Source: Anaerolineales bacterium (GTDB taxonomy: Bacteria > Chloroflexota > Anaerolineae > Promineifilales > Promineifilaceae). Taken from it: DNA of 14,213 nt. The stretch is taken from positions 10,324-24,536 of the forward strand of contig JAGQGA010000016.1 in the NCBI GenBank assembly GCA_020432595.1. The letters run 5' to 3'. Positions 1 to 7,676 of the stretch are shown here, one piece after another. The translations under genes and the position numbers were made by a program. Numbering within the stretch: the first letter of the stretch is position 1; each line of letters starts with the position of its first letter. Below the pieces are notes generated by a model. That model was not told the origin of the DNA. It made no database searches and worked only from the letters and a program-made list of their open reading frames with translations.

Positions 1-564
1 CGCAATCACAATAGCACCACTATTGAGCAACTGCAAAATAGCATCTTCTTCAATGATTCGCAGTGGCTCAGGGGAAGCAACCACACGCCGCCAACCGCGC
101 CCAGCATCTTCCATCACTTGCCACCCCTGCTTTTCAAAAATCTGAGCCTCGGCCTGGCTCATAAAGCTGCCAATGGGTTTCGTGGGATTTTGAAAAGCGG
201 TATCATCTTTGTCTACCAGCACTTGGGTGACAAGGGTAACAATGGGTTTGCGAATGCCTCGGCTAAATAATTCATTCCGCAGCGCCTGCTGAAGCATATA
301 GCCAATTGCCCCTTGGGTATCAGCCACAATGAGATCGAGCGGGGTGGTGTGGACTTCGTGAGCTGCTAACTCATTGCGGCGTAGAATGTAGCCTACCTGA
401 GGGCCGTTGCCGTGGGTGATAACCAGCCGCCAGCCTTGTTCAACCATATCGGCTAAGTGGCGGCACGTTTCACGAACGGCATCCCATTGGTGGGGTATAT
501 CGGGGTTTTTAGGATCGGTGATAAGCGAGTTGCCACCAATGGCTACTAATGCAAGACGGGACAT
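1..564 (-). CDS. arcC: Carbamate kinase, N-terminal part (cut by window edge)
   Basis: Reverse-strand reading from ATG at 564 stays open for 188 codons to base 1, so the C-terminal third or more of a roughly 310-residue protein is missing. The amino-acid kinase fold is clear: it opens MSRLALVAIGGNSL (phosphate-binding loop with GGN), then ITHGNGPQVGYILRRN at about residues 50-65, and later KPIGSFMSQAEAQ, the counterpart of the carbamate kinase segment KPIGPFY..EEA. The family makes or uses carbamoyl phosphate: ATP + carbamate <-> ADP + carbamoyl phosphate, usually the ATP-yielding last step of arginine deiminase or purine/allantoin breakdown. I chose ATG 564 because GGAGG lies 5 bases upstream; an in-frame ATG at 576 overlaps that ribosome site and is less likely. 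It is divergent from the cNMP/bPH2 gene and no arginine deiminase gene is in view, so the pathway is not determined. Confidence 0.93.
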   Translation of the reverse strand, partial: MSRLALVAIGGNSLITDPKNPDIPHQWDAVRETCRHLADMVEQGWRLVITHGNGPQVGYILRRNELAAHEVHTTPLDLIVADTQGAIGYMLQQALRNELFSRGIRKPIVTLVTQVLVDKDDTAFQNPTKPIGSFMSQAEAQIFEKQGWQVMEDAGRGWRRVVASPEPLRIIEEDAILQLLNSGAIVIA

Positions 565-602
565 AAATGCCTCCATGGTTCAGGGTTTTGTAGGATGGTC
601 GG

Positions 603-631
603 ATGATACAGCAGCCGCGCATTGTAAGCAA
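603..631 (-). promoter_or_regulatory. Putative promoter of the carbamate kinase gene
   Basis: On the minus strand TTGCTT (626-631) and TATCAT (603-608) are separated by 17 bases. The -10 matches the sigma70 consensus at 5 of 6 and the -35 at 3 of 6. It lies about 40 bases ahead of the chosen start. Predicted from sequence only. Confidence 0.4.
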
Positions 632-638
632 TATTCGC

Positions 639-667
639 TTCACATGCCTTTGATCTTATGTTAAAAT
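639..667 (+). promoter_or_regulatory. Putative sigma70 promoter of the cNMP/bPH2 gene
   Basis: TTCACA (639-644) and TAAAAT (662-667) are 17 bases apart, each 5 of 6 to consensus. Transcription would start near 674, leaving a short leader that contains GGAG (678-681), placed 6 bases before ATG 688. The two divergent promoters share the same 110-base gap, with -35 boxes about 8 bases apart and pointing away from each other. Confidence 0.55.
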
Positions 668-687
668 AACGTTCTTTGGAGATTGCC

Positions 688-2574
688 ATGAGGCAAAAGC
701 GGCGCAACTCGTTTGTAGTTGTGTTTTCGAGCGAAGTTCTCTGGGATAGTTCTGTGACGAGTAAACGACAATTTTTACGACAGCTTCCTTTGTTTGCGGC
801 TTTGGATGAGTATGAACTGGATGAGGTAGCGCGGATCAGCCGGGAATATAAGTTTGAACCGGGTGCGGTGGTGGCATACCAACGGGATGTAGCCGATAGT
901 TTGCATATCGTGAAAAACGGCCGTTTAATTGCCCGTGCTGTTGATAAACGGGGCGATGTTACCGAAACCAGTATTACCCATTATCTACCTAATGACTTTT
1001 TCTATGAAGAATGGCTTTTTGTGGAAGATGCCTATCCGGCCACAGTGCAAGCACCGCTAACCGAAGGCGGTAGCGTCATTATCATCAAGAAAGATGATTT
1101 TCTGAGCCTATTAGAGCGAATGCCCTCCATCCTTGAACGGTTTGAACCTGGTTATGAAACCGTTTTGATTGACGGGGAAGAAGTCGAGACAGGTTTATCG
1201 GAACTGGGGTGGACTTTAGCACGAAAAACCCGTATACATGCTGATAAACGCAGTGCTGCTATTAGCCTGCTGCCAGATGAGTTGGTGGAATATCAAGCGC
1301 GGCGTAGTTGGAAATATTTGCTCTTGGGTGAGTTGGGCTGGTTGTTCGGGTTTATTGTTGTCCCCACCATTGCCTACCTGTTGTTGCGTGCAGAAGCGCA
1401 GGCAGCGGTTGCCCGGAATGGTGATGTTGGCGTTTGGAACACATTGACTATTGTTGTGCCAGGTGTCATCATGCTCATCTTCTTGGCGGTCATGGCTTTT
1501 CGCCTCCTAGATTGGGCACTTGATTATTTTGTTATTACCAACAAGCATTTGGCACACCGTGAATTTGACTTAGTCAAATTTCAGATTCGCATTAACAAAA
1601 TCCCGATCCATCAGATTCAAAACTTTGAAATTGACCGACCCAACCTGATCGCTAACATTCTGGGTATTGGCACGGCGCGGATTAAGACCGCATCGGCAGT
1701 GGGGCAGGTGTTGTTTGACAACATTGACAACCCGGATGATGTTCTGAAAGTCTTGCAGCGGTTAAATCAGCGCACGCGCAATTTGGATGAGGCGCGAGAG
1801 CAGATGAACATGCGCCAGACGATTGAGAAGCATTTTAAGGTTGATCCGCCTTATGAGTTGGTTAAAGATGAAGACAGTGACTTGCCACCGCCGGTGAAGG
1901 TGGAGCCTAGCTTTTGGCAGCGACTGCGCCGCAGTTTTCAATCGCGGGTAGAGGGAGAAGGCAAGGATGGAATTGTGATTACGTATCGCAAGCATGCCTT
2001 TGTTTTAGTTAAGGAGATCGTTTGGCCGGTATTGGTTGCCTTGTTGCTGGTTGTGATCGCTTTTTTGCTGGCGCGGTTTTCTACTGTGGGGGCGGGGCAA
2101 CTGCTGCTGGTGTTTGGGCTGTTTCTGGCGGTAGATTTGGGCTGGCTGGTGTGGCAGGTTGAGGATTGGCGCAATGATACGTTTCAGGTGACAGACAAAT
2201 TTGTGATTGATATTGATAGACGGCCGTTTGGCTTTGGCGAAAGCCGTAAGCAGGCCGGGATTGATAATGTGCAGAATGTGAATGCGGATCGGCCGGGGTT
2301 GATGCCGACGCTGTTTAATTACGGAGATGTGGTTGTGGAGACGGCCGGCGCAAACGCCAACATTGTTTTTGAAGATGTTGCTAACCCCAGCCAGGTGCAA
2401 AGCGACATTTTCCGCCGTATGGACCAGGCACGAGTGCGTCGCCGCCAGCGCGAAAGCGAAAGTCGCCGCAAAGAATATTCTGTTTTAATGGATGTGTATA
2501 AACAAGCAACGGAGCAAGAGCGGATTCCACGTCGAACGCCACCAGCCATGAACGCTGAGCTTGAAAGCAACTAA
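688..2574 (+). CDS. Cyclic-nucleotide-binding-like / double bPH2 membrane protein
   Basis: A 628-residue protein built from recognisable parts. Residues ~30-150 are a cNMP-binding-like beta barrel (FLRQLPLFAALDEYEL, then a long beta segment). Two hydrophobic helices (~207-232 and ~252-275) are followed by a bPH2 (DUF304/YdbS-YdbT-like) domain containing DYFVITNKHLAHRE and IHQIQNFEIDRPN. After a charged linker rich in E, D and P come two more helices (~440-490) and a second bPH2 domain (DTFQVTDKFVIDIDRR, GIDNVQNVNADRPG). The tail is very basic (RRRQRESESRRKE). The usual phosphate-binding cassette (GE..A...R-A/S-A) is degenerate here (YEEW...YPATVQA) with no Arg, so classical cAMP binding is doubtful. 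It is probably an inner-membrane protein of unknown role. ATG 688 has GGAG at the right distance; TTG 676 and GTG 754 are alternative starts, and the odd first 22 residues make GTG 754 worth considering. Confidence 0.85.
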   Translation: MRQKRRNSFVVVFSSEVLWDSSVTSKRQFLRQLPLFAALDEYELDEVARISREYKFEPGAVVAYQRDVADSLHIVKNGRLIARAVDKRGDVTETSITHYLPNDFFYEEWLFVEDAYPATVQAPLTEGGSVIIIKKDDFLSLLERMPSILERFEPGYETVLIDGEEVETGLSELGWTLARKTRIHADKRSAAISLLPDELVEYQARRSWKYLLLGELGWLFGFIVVPTIAYLLLRAEAQAAVARNGDVGVWNTLTIVVPGVIMLIFLAVMAFRLLDWALDYFVITNKHLAHREFDLVKFQIRINKIPIHQIQNFEIDRPNLIANILGIGTARIKTASAVGQVLFDNIDNPDDVLKVLQRLNQRTRNLDEAREQMNMRQTIEKHFKVDPPYELVKDEDSDLPPPVKVEPSFWQRLRRSFQSRVEGEGKDGIVITYRKHAFVLVKEIVWPVLVALLLVVIAFLLARFSTVGAGQLLLVFGLFLAVDLGWLVWQVEDWRNDTFQVTDKFVIDIDRRPFGFGESRKQAGIDNVQNVNADRPGLMPTLFNYGDVVVETAGANANIVFEDVANPSQVQSDIFRRMDQARVRRRQRESESRRKEYSVLMDVYKQATEQERIPRRTPPAMNAELESN

Positions 2575-2575
2575 T

Positions 2576-2614
2576 CAATCTTAGCATGGCAGGAGGCCGT
2601 TTGCCTTAAGATTG
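2576..2614. repeat. Imperfect hairpin between the bPH2 gene and def
   Basis: CAATCTTA (2576-2583) pairs perfectly with TAAGATTG (2607-2614). Inside, GGCA (2588-2591) pairs with TGCC (2602-2605), giving a two-part stem with a loop that carries GGAGG. There is no T-run after it, so it is not a classical terminator. It could stabilise an upstream 3' end or be a small repeat remnant. Confidence 0.35.
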
Positions 2615-2636
2615 TTCCAGCAACAACTAGAAGAAG

Positions 2637-3164
2637 ATGGCTATTTTAGAGATTGTAAAATTACCCAACGCTGTACTGCGACAGAAGACACGTCCAGTTA
2701 CAAAGTTTGATACCGGTTTGCAAAAGTTGATTGACGACATGATTGAAACAATGCGCGAAGCTCCCGGTGTGGGGCTGGCTGCGCCACAAGTTGGTGAACC
2801 GCTTAACATGGCGGTTATTGAAACGTTGCCGGAAACAGACGATAGCGGCAACGAGGTTGAAGGCAGCCGCGATTTGTATGTCATTATAAACCCCAAAATC
2901 GTTTGGCGGTCGGGCGAGGTGGTGGATGGGATTGAGGGATGCCTGTCTATTCCCGGTTACGTAGGCGAAGTAACCCGACATGAATCCATTCGGGTGCGTG
3001 CCCAAGACCGCTTTGGTCGCAAAATGAAGCTGGATTTAGAGGGGTGGGATGCGCGGATTTTCCAGCATGAGATCGATCATCTGAATGGGGAACTCTATAT
3101 TGATAAGCTGACAGCTCCAGAGAATTTCTGGACGGAAGAGGAATATGACCGGCGAGGGCGGTAA
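2637..3164 (+). CDS. def: Peptide deformylase
   Basis: A 175-residue protein with all three deformylase motifs: GVGLAAPQ at residues 44-51, EGCLS at 100-104 (metal ligand Cys102), and HEIDH at 144-148 (metal ligands His144 and His148, catalytic Glu145). It removes the formyl group from the N-terminal Met of nascent proteins using a bound metal ion, at or near the ribosome exit. The length is usual for bacterial deformylases, with a short insertion of acidic residues around 65-77 (ETDDSGNEVEGS) and a short C-terminal extension. The start is preceded by a purine-rich AGAAGAAG tract right up to the ATG. It lies 62 bases after the bPH2 gene on the same strand and 46 bases before gatC. Nothing suggests inactivation. 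Confidence 0.97.
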   Translation: MAILEIVKLPNAVLRQKTRPVTKFDTGLQKLIDDMIETMREAPGVGLAAPQVGEPLNMAVIETLPETDDSGNEVEGSRDLYVIINPKIVWRSGEVVDGIEGCLSIPGYVGEVTRHESIRVRAQDRFGRKMKLDLEGWDARIFQHEIDHLNGELYIDKLTAPENFWTEEEYDRRGR

Positions 3165-3176
3165 AGATAGTGCCGT

Positions 3177-3204
3177 TTGTTTATGCTAAGGCGGATGCTA
3201 TAAT
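3177..3204 (+). promoter_or_regulatory. Putative gatC promoter with consensus -10
   Basis: A perfect TATAAT (3199-3204) lies 16 bases after TTGTTT (3177-3182). The predicted start of transcription falls at or within a base or two of the gatC ATG at 3211. No Shine-Dalgarno sequence exists in the six-base gap, which suggests a leaderless mRNA. Confidence 0.5.
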
Positions 3205-3210
3205 TTTTTC

Positions 3211-3519
3211 ATGATGGCTTTAACCAAGGACGAAGTACGAAAAATTGCTCATCTGGCACGGTTGGCACTGACAGATGAGGAAGTGGCGGAGTATCAGCAT
3301 CAGATCTCTGATATTTTGGATTATGTGGCGATGCTGAGTGAGCTGGATTTGGCTGACCTGCCGCCGACAGCCCATGCCGTGGGTCACCTTGTGGCGCAGC
3401 AAAACGTGATGCGGGCAGACATAGTTGCCCCTTCACTGCCAATGGACGAAGTGTTGCACAACGCACCCCAACACGCCCAAAATCAGTTTCAAATTCAAAC
3501 TGTGCTGGATGATTCCTAA
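3211..3519 (+). CDS. gatC: Asp-tRNA(Asn)/Glu-tRNA(Gln) amidotransferase subunit C
   Basis: A 102-residue GatC: LTKDEVRKIAHLARLALTDEE at the N-terminus is the family's helical signature, followed by a helix ending in LDYVAMLSELD and an extended DLPPTAH segment that in known structures wraps around GatA at the GatA/GatB interface. GatC has no catalytic residues and acts as a tether or chaperone in the heterotrimer that converts Glu-tRNA(Gln) or Asp-tRNA(Asn) to the amidated form. Two ATGs sit in tandem (3211 and 3214). No ribosome site precedes them, but a perfect -10 box ends six bases upstream, so leaderless initiation is likely. Unusually, gatA does not follow directly: a toxin-antitoxin pair lies between them. 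Confidence 0.93.
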   Translation: MMALTKDEVRKIAHLARLALTDEEVAEYQHQISDILDYVAMLSELDLADLPPTAHAVGHLVAQQNVMRADIVAPSLPMDEVLHNAPQHAQNQFQIQTVLDDS

Positions 3520-3525
3520 AGGAAT
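3512..3525. promoter_or_regulatory. Palindrome over the gatC stop, ahead of the first TA pair
   Basis: ATTCCT-AA-AGGAAT is a perfect inverted repeat centred on the gatC TAA stop and ends 11 bases before the antitoxin ATG. TA operons are commonly autoregulated through such palindromes, so it may be an operator. The AAAGGA in it may double as a distant ribosome site. A chance palindrome is possible. Confidence 0.3.
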
Positions 3526-3536
3526 GGATTAAAACG

Positions 3537-3755
3537 ATGACTTTAGCTCTTGAAAAAGCGTTTAATAGGGTTGCTAACCTCCCAGAAGTGGAACAAGATG
3601 CTTTTGCTGCTTGGATCATGGCTGAATTGGAAGCAGAAGCACGTTGGGATAGACTGTTTGAAGATTCGCAAGATTTATTAGCTACACTAGCTAATCAAGC
3701 TTTACTAGAATATGATGAGGGGAAAACCGAACCACTTGATCCTGATGCTTTATGA
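3537..3755 (+). CDS. Small antitoxin-like protein of a RelE/ParE-type TA pair
   Basis: A 72-residue acidic protein with predicted helices (LALEKAFNRVANLPEVEQDAFAAWIMAELEAEARW) and a tail ending EYDEGKTEPLDPDAL. The pattern 'LP..EQ...A..I..ELE.E.RWD..F..SQD.L..LA..AL.E...G.T.PLDPD' is familiar to me from short antitoxins encoded directly upstream of RelE/ParE toxins in cyanobacteria and Chloroflexota; the precise family is not certain. Its last four bases overlap the toxin start (ATGA), a strong sign of translational coupling. Base use is richer in A/T than gatC and gatA on either side and it has no copy of the ACGGCCGT palindrome, both compatible with acquisition. It should neutralise the downstream toxin and may repress the pair. 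Confidence 0.75.
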   Translation: MTLALEKAFNRVANLPEVEQDAFAAWIMAELEAEARWDRLFEDSQDLLATLANQALLEYDEGKTEPLDPDAL

Positions 3756-4021
3756 AGTCGCATACAACGGAGCAATTTAGAAAGCTGTTAGGCTTGCTGC
3801 CAATGCAAACTAGACAGCAAGCGCGTGAGGCTTATCGCTTATTTCGCCAAAACCCTTCTCATCCTAGCTTGCGTTTCAAAAAAATTCATGCTACGCAGCC
3901 AATTTACTCAGCCAGAGTGAATAAAGATTGTCGTGTTGTTGGGGTGATGAAAGGCGATGTGATTGTCTGGTTCTGGATTGGCCCTCACCATGAATACGAT
4001 AAGTTGCTGAAACAATTTTAG
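3752..4021 (+). CDS. RelE/ParE-superfamily toxin
   Basis: An 89-residue basic protein. The N-terminal helices (TTEQFRKLLGLLPMQTRQQAREAYRLFRQNP) are followed by the beta sheet typical of the RelE/ParE fold: HPSLRFKKIHA, IYSARVNKDCRVVGVMKGD, VIVWFWIGPHHEYDKLL. The HPSL(R)FK..., YSxRVNxxxRxxG and IVWFWIGxHxEYDxLL segments are the usual landmarks of this family's small toxins. Members are mostly ribosome-dependent mRNA nucleases, and some (ParE) target gyrase; which applies cannot be told from the sequence. It overlaps the antitoxin by four bases and is followed 40 bases later by an intrinsic terminator, so the pair looks like a self-contained cassette set between gatC and gatA. Confidence 0.82.
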   Translation: MKSHTTEQFRKLLGLLPMQTRQQAREAYRLFRQNPSHPSLRFKKIHATQPIYSARVNKDCRVVGVMKGDVIVWFWIGPHHEYDKLLKQF

Positions 4022-4060
4022 GGTTAGGCAGTTGATAAAGTGGGGGTACAAGAGGCAATG

Positions 4061-4087
4061 ACAGGGCCGAGCGTCCTGTTTTTTTTT
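4061..4087 (+). terminator. Intrinsic terminator after the first TA pair, just before gatA
   Basis: ACAGGGC (4061-4067) pairs with GTCCTGT (4073-4079) with one G-U pair and a 5-base loop, then eight Ts (4080-4087). It would end TA transcripts. It lies only 9 bases before the gatA ATG at 4097, so transcription from gatC into gatA would have to read through it, or gatA needs another promoter. Confidence 0.65.
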
Positions 4088-4096
4088 GTAAACGCA

Positions 4097-5554
4097 ATGG
4101 ATTTAACAACACTTACTTTAACTGAATTACGTGATGCGCTGTGGGCTGGGCAAGTGACTAGCGTGGTGGCGACTGAGGCGATGCTGGATCGCATTGTGGC
4201 GGTGGATAACGAGGTCAAAAGTTATCTGACTGTGACTGATGATCTGGCACTGGAACAGGCAGCGGCGGCGGACAAGCGGCTGGCGGCAGGAGAGCGTACG
4301 CCCTTGTTGGGTGTGCCTGTGGCTGTTAAAGATATGTTTTGCACGCGGGGGGTGGCGACAACGGCCGGCAGCAAGATTTTGGAAGGATTTGTGCCGCCGT
4401 ATAACGCCTTTGTGGTGGACAAACTGGCAGAGGCGGGGGCAGTACTGCTGGGCAAAACCAACACCGATGAATTTGCGATGGGGTCTTCAACGGAAACGTC
4501 GGCCTATTTTGCCACTCATAACCCGTGGGATTTGGAGCGGGTGCCGGGGGGGAGCAGCGGCGGCAGCGCGGCGGCAGTGGCCGGCCGCATGGCGTATGCG
4601 GCATTTGGCACAGACACCGGCGGTAGCGTGCGGCAACCGGCTTCGTTTTGCAACATTGTGGGGCTGCGCCCTACCTATGGGCGGATGTCGCGCTGGGGAG
4701 TGGTGGCCTATGCGTCGTCGCTGGACCAGGTGGGGGTGTTTGGCCGAACGGTGGCGGATGTGACGGCGATGTTTCAGGCAACGGCCGGTTTTGACCCCCG
4801 CGACTCCACTTCCCTTAACGTTCCCGTGCCAAACTATGAGGCGGCGTTGACCGGTGACATTCGCGGGCTGCGGGTGGGGGTTCCGAAAGAGTATTTTATT
4901 GAAGGGTTGGACGGGGAGGTGGAAACGGCCGTTCGTGCCGCCATCAACCAACTAGCCGACCTCGGTGCAGATATTCGGGAAATCAGTTTGCCCCATTCCC
5001 GCTACGCCCTGCCCATTTATTACCTCATCGCCACCGCCGAAGCCAGCACCAATCTGGCGCGATACGACGGCGTGCGCTACGGGCCGCGTGTGGCCGGAGC
5101 CGATGTCATTGATTCGGTGCAAAAGACGCGGGCGCTGTTTGGCGCGGAAACCAAAAAGCGGATTATGTTGGGAACTTACGCGCTGAGTACCGGCTATTAT
5201 GATGAATATTATGGCAAGGCGTTGCAGGGGCGCACGCTGATCATCAATGATTTTAACAAGGCGTTTGCCGATGTGGACGTGATTGCCGGGCCGGTTAGCC
5301 CAACAACGGCGTTTAAGCTGGGCGAAAAGGTCAACGATTCGCTGGCTCTCTTTTTAGCCGATATTTTCACCCTGCCGCTGAACCTGAGTGCAAGCTGTGG
5401 CTTGTCGGTTCCGTGCGGGTTTGATGGGCGAGGGCTACCGATTGGCTTGCAGTTGATTGGCAACACGCTGCAAGAGGCGACGATTTTGAATGCAGCCTTT
5501 GCCTATGAACAGGCGACGGAGTGGCATTTGCGGCAACCGGTGATTGGTGGTTAA
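4097..5554 (+). CDS. gatA: Asp-tRNA(Asn)/Glu-tRNA(Gln) amidotransferase subunit A
   Basis: A 485-residue amidase-signature enzyme, the glutaminase subunit that frees ammonia from glutamine and feeds it to GatB. The Ser-cisSer-Lys triad is intact: Lys78 in VPVAVKDMF, cis-Ser153 in the GGSSGGSAAA loop, and nucleophile Ser177 in GTDTGGSVRQPA. NPWDLERVPGGSSGG is typical GatA sequence. ATG 4097 gives MDLTTLTLTELRDAL, matching the family N-terminus. An in-frame GTG at 4040 would add 19 residues encoded by the terminator hairpin and T-run (SVLFFFVN), so I reject it. No Shine-Dalgarno is evident before 4097. The stop is followed by a palindromic hairpin (5560-5582) and then a same-strand nucleotidyltransferase-like gene, not gatB, which is 2.8 kb downstream. 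Confidence 0.96.
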   Translation: MDLTTLTLTELRDALWAGQVTSVVATEAMLDRIVAVDNEVKSYLTVTDDLALEQAAAADKRLAAGERTPLLGVPVAVKDMFCTRGVATTAGSKILEGFVPPYNAFVVDKLAEAGAVLLGKTNTDEFAMGSSTETSAYFATHNPWDLERVPGGSSGGSAAAVAGRMAYAAFGTDTGGSVRQPASFCNIVGLRPTYGRMSRWGVVAYASSLDQVGVFGRTVADVTAMFQATAGFDPRDSTSLNVPVPNYEAALTGDIRGLRVGVPKEYFIEGLDGEVETAVRAAINQLADLGADIREISLPHSRYALPIYYLIATAEASTNLARYDGVRYGPRVAGADVIDSVQKTRALFGAETKKRIMLGTYALSTGYYDEYYGKALQGRTLIINDFNKAFADVDVIAGPVSPTTAFKLGEKVNDSLALFLADIFTLPLNLSASCGLSVPCGFDGRGLPIGLQLIGNTLQEATILNAAFAYEQATEWHLRQPVIGG

Positions 5555-5559
5555 GATAA

Positions 5560-5582
5560 AGGGGCGTATGCAATACGCCCCT
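5560..5582. repeat. Perfect short palindromic hairpin (GGGGCGTAT type)
   Basis: AGGGGCGTAT (5560-5569) and ATACGCCCCT (5573-5582) form a perfect 10-bp stem around GCA. There is no T-run. Similar GGGGCGTAT...ATACGCCCC palindromes occur as dispersed intergenic repeats in various bacteria, from memory. It occupies the place where a ribosome site for the next gene would be. Confidence 0.7.
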
Positions 5583-5590
5583 ACATGCTT

Positions 5591-6430
5591 ATGAAGGCGA
5601 TTTTACAGTTTACGGGGTATGAGGTGGATTTACGGCCGTTTATCACCGACCGACATCCGGCGCTGCTTCCCCTTGCCAACAGCACCTTGCTGGATCATAC
5701 GCTGGCCGAATTGACCGAGGCGGGGGTGAAGGAACTGGTGCTGGTTGGCAGCAATTTGGGGCTGGTGGTGGCGTGGCTGGCGGCGGAATGGCCGGGGCTG
5801 CGGGTGGTGGTGGCGAGTTCGATGGCGGCCGGGGCGGGGGAAACGGCCGTTTTTTTCCTCACCGCCCACACCGCGTTTGACATTCGCTGGGCTTCGTTTG
5901 CCGCTTCCAAAGCCGATTTTATTCACTGGCCGTCGGAAAGAACGGGTACGGCCGGGGTGTACTGGTTTCGCAGTGGCAAACAGGCGGCCAGGGTGGTGGG
6001 TGAAACGGCCGTTTGGCAAAATTTACCCCAATTGGCTGCCGTTGCTGGGTTGCGTGTGGAACAGCTAACGCCCGATTTTTGCGCCCCGGTTGACTCGATT
6101 GCAACGTGGCTCCACGCCAACGAACGGCTATTGGGGCTGGGGTTTGCCAGCGAGGATGCGATTGAGCGGGGGTATGGGGAGGAGTTTACGGTGCTGCCGC
6201 CGGTGTTTGTGGCAGAAACGGCCGTTGTGGAAAAAGCTGTCATCGGCCCCTTTGTCGCCATCGGCTCCGATGCCGTTGTCCGTGAATCGGTGCTGACTAA
6301 CTGCATCGTTGATGCGAATGCCCAAGTGGAAAATGCGGTGCTGGATCGCTCGATTGTGGGGCGGGGTGGGGTGATAAACGGCCGTAAACGAACTGTCCTG
6401 TTGAATGATGGGGAAGAGATTGGCGATTAG
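5591..6430 (+). CDS. Degenerate sugar-nucleotidyltransferase-like protein with left-handed helix tail
   Basis: A 279-residue protein aligning by eye with glucose-1-phosphate nucleotidyltransferases: MKAILQFTGYEVDLRPFITDRHPALLPLANSTLLDHTL corresponds to the family's MKAVILAGGxGTRLRPLT..xPKPLLPV.N.P. The key residues are missing. The GGxGTR loop reads FTGYEVD, the PKP lysine is Ala (HPALLP), and the metal-binding GD segment reads TAHTAFD. The C-terminus (~195-265) has hexapeptide-like repeats (AVVEKAVIGPFVAIGSDAVV, CIVDANAQVENAVLDRSIV) typical of a left-handed beta helix. I infer a non-catalytic relative, possibly structural or regulatory. ATG 5591 fits the family start; ATG 5585 is equally possible. 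It carries five ACGGCCGT palindromes. The stop codon lies inside a 20-bp inverted repeat. Confidence 0.75.
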   Translation: MKAILQFTGYEVDLRPFITDRHPALLPLANSTLLDHTLAELTEAGVKELVLVGSNLGLVVAWLAAEWPGLRVVVASSMAAGAGETAVFFLTAHTAFDIRWASFAASKADFIHWPSERTGTAGVYWFRSGKQAARVVGETAVWQNLPQLAAVAGLRVEQLTPDFCAPVDSIATWLHANERLLGLGFASEDAIERGYGEEFTVLPPVFVAETAVVEKAVIGPFVAIGSDAVVRESVLTNCIVDANAQVENAVLDRSIVGRGGVINGRKRTVLLNDGEEIGD

Positions 6431-6470
6431 AGATTGGAGATTAACCTTCTTTAATCTCCAATCTCTAATC
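6425..6470. repeat. Perfect 20-bp inverted repeat with 6-base loop
   Basis: The arm 6425-6444 (GATTAGAGATTGGAGATTAA) is the exact reverse complement of 6451-6470, with loop CCTTCT. The left arm contains the last codons and TAG stop of the preceding gene. It is AT-rich and contains internal repeats (AGATTGGAGATT). It has no T-run. It could be a dispersed palindromic element or a transcript-stabilising 3' hairpin. Confidence 0.85.
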
Positions 6471-6486
6471 ACCTCTTGAGGAAACC

Positions 6487-7653
<1,167 letters not shown>

Positions 7654-7659
7654 AAGTTA

Positions 7660-7676
7660 TGGTATACTGTGATCAC
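7660..7676 (+). promoter_or_regulatory. Extended -10 promoter with palindromic operator candidate, second TA pair
   Basis: TGGTATACT (7660-7668) is an extended -10 box; no good -35 is seen. The palindrome GTGATCAC (7669-7676) covers the predicted transcription start, and GTGATGA repeats a half-site at 7684-7690. This is a plausible site for autorepression by the antitoxin or TA complex. Confidence 0.45.

Noticed and set aside
407..664. Plus-strand open frame of 85 codons at the left
   Set aside because: Antisense to the carbamate kinase and running through the divergent promoter region; no family resemblance.
4040..4096. GTG 4040 as an upstream gatA start
   Set aside because: The added residues are encoded by a terminator hairpin and T-run and have no counterpart in GatA proteins.
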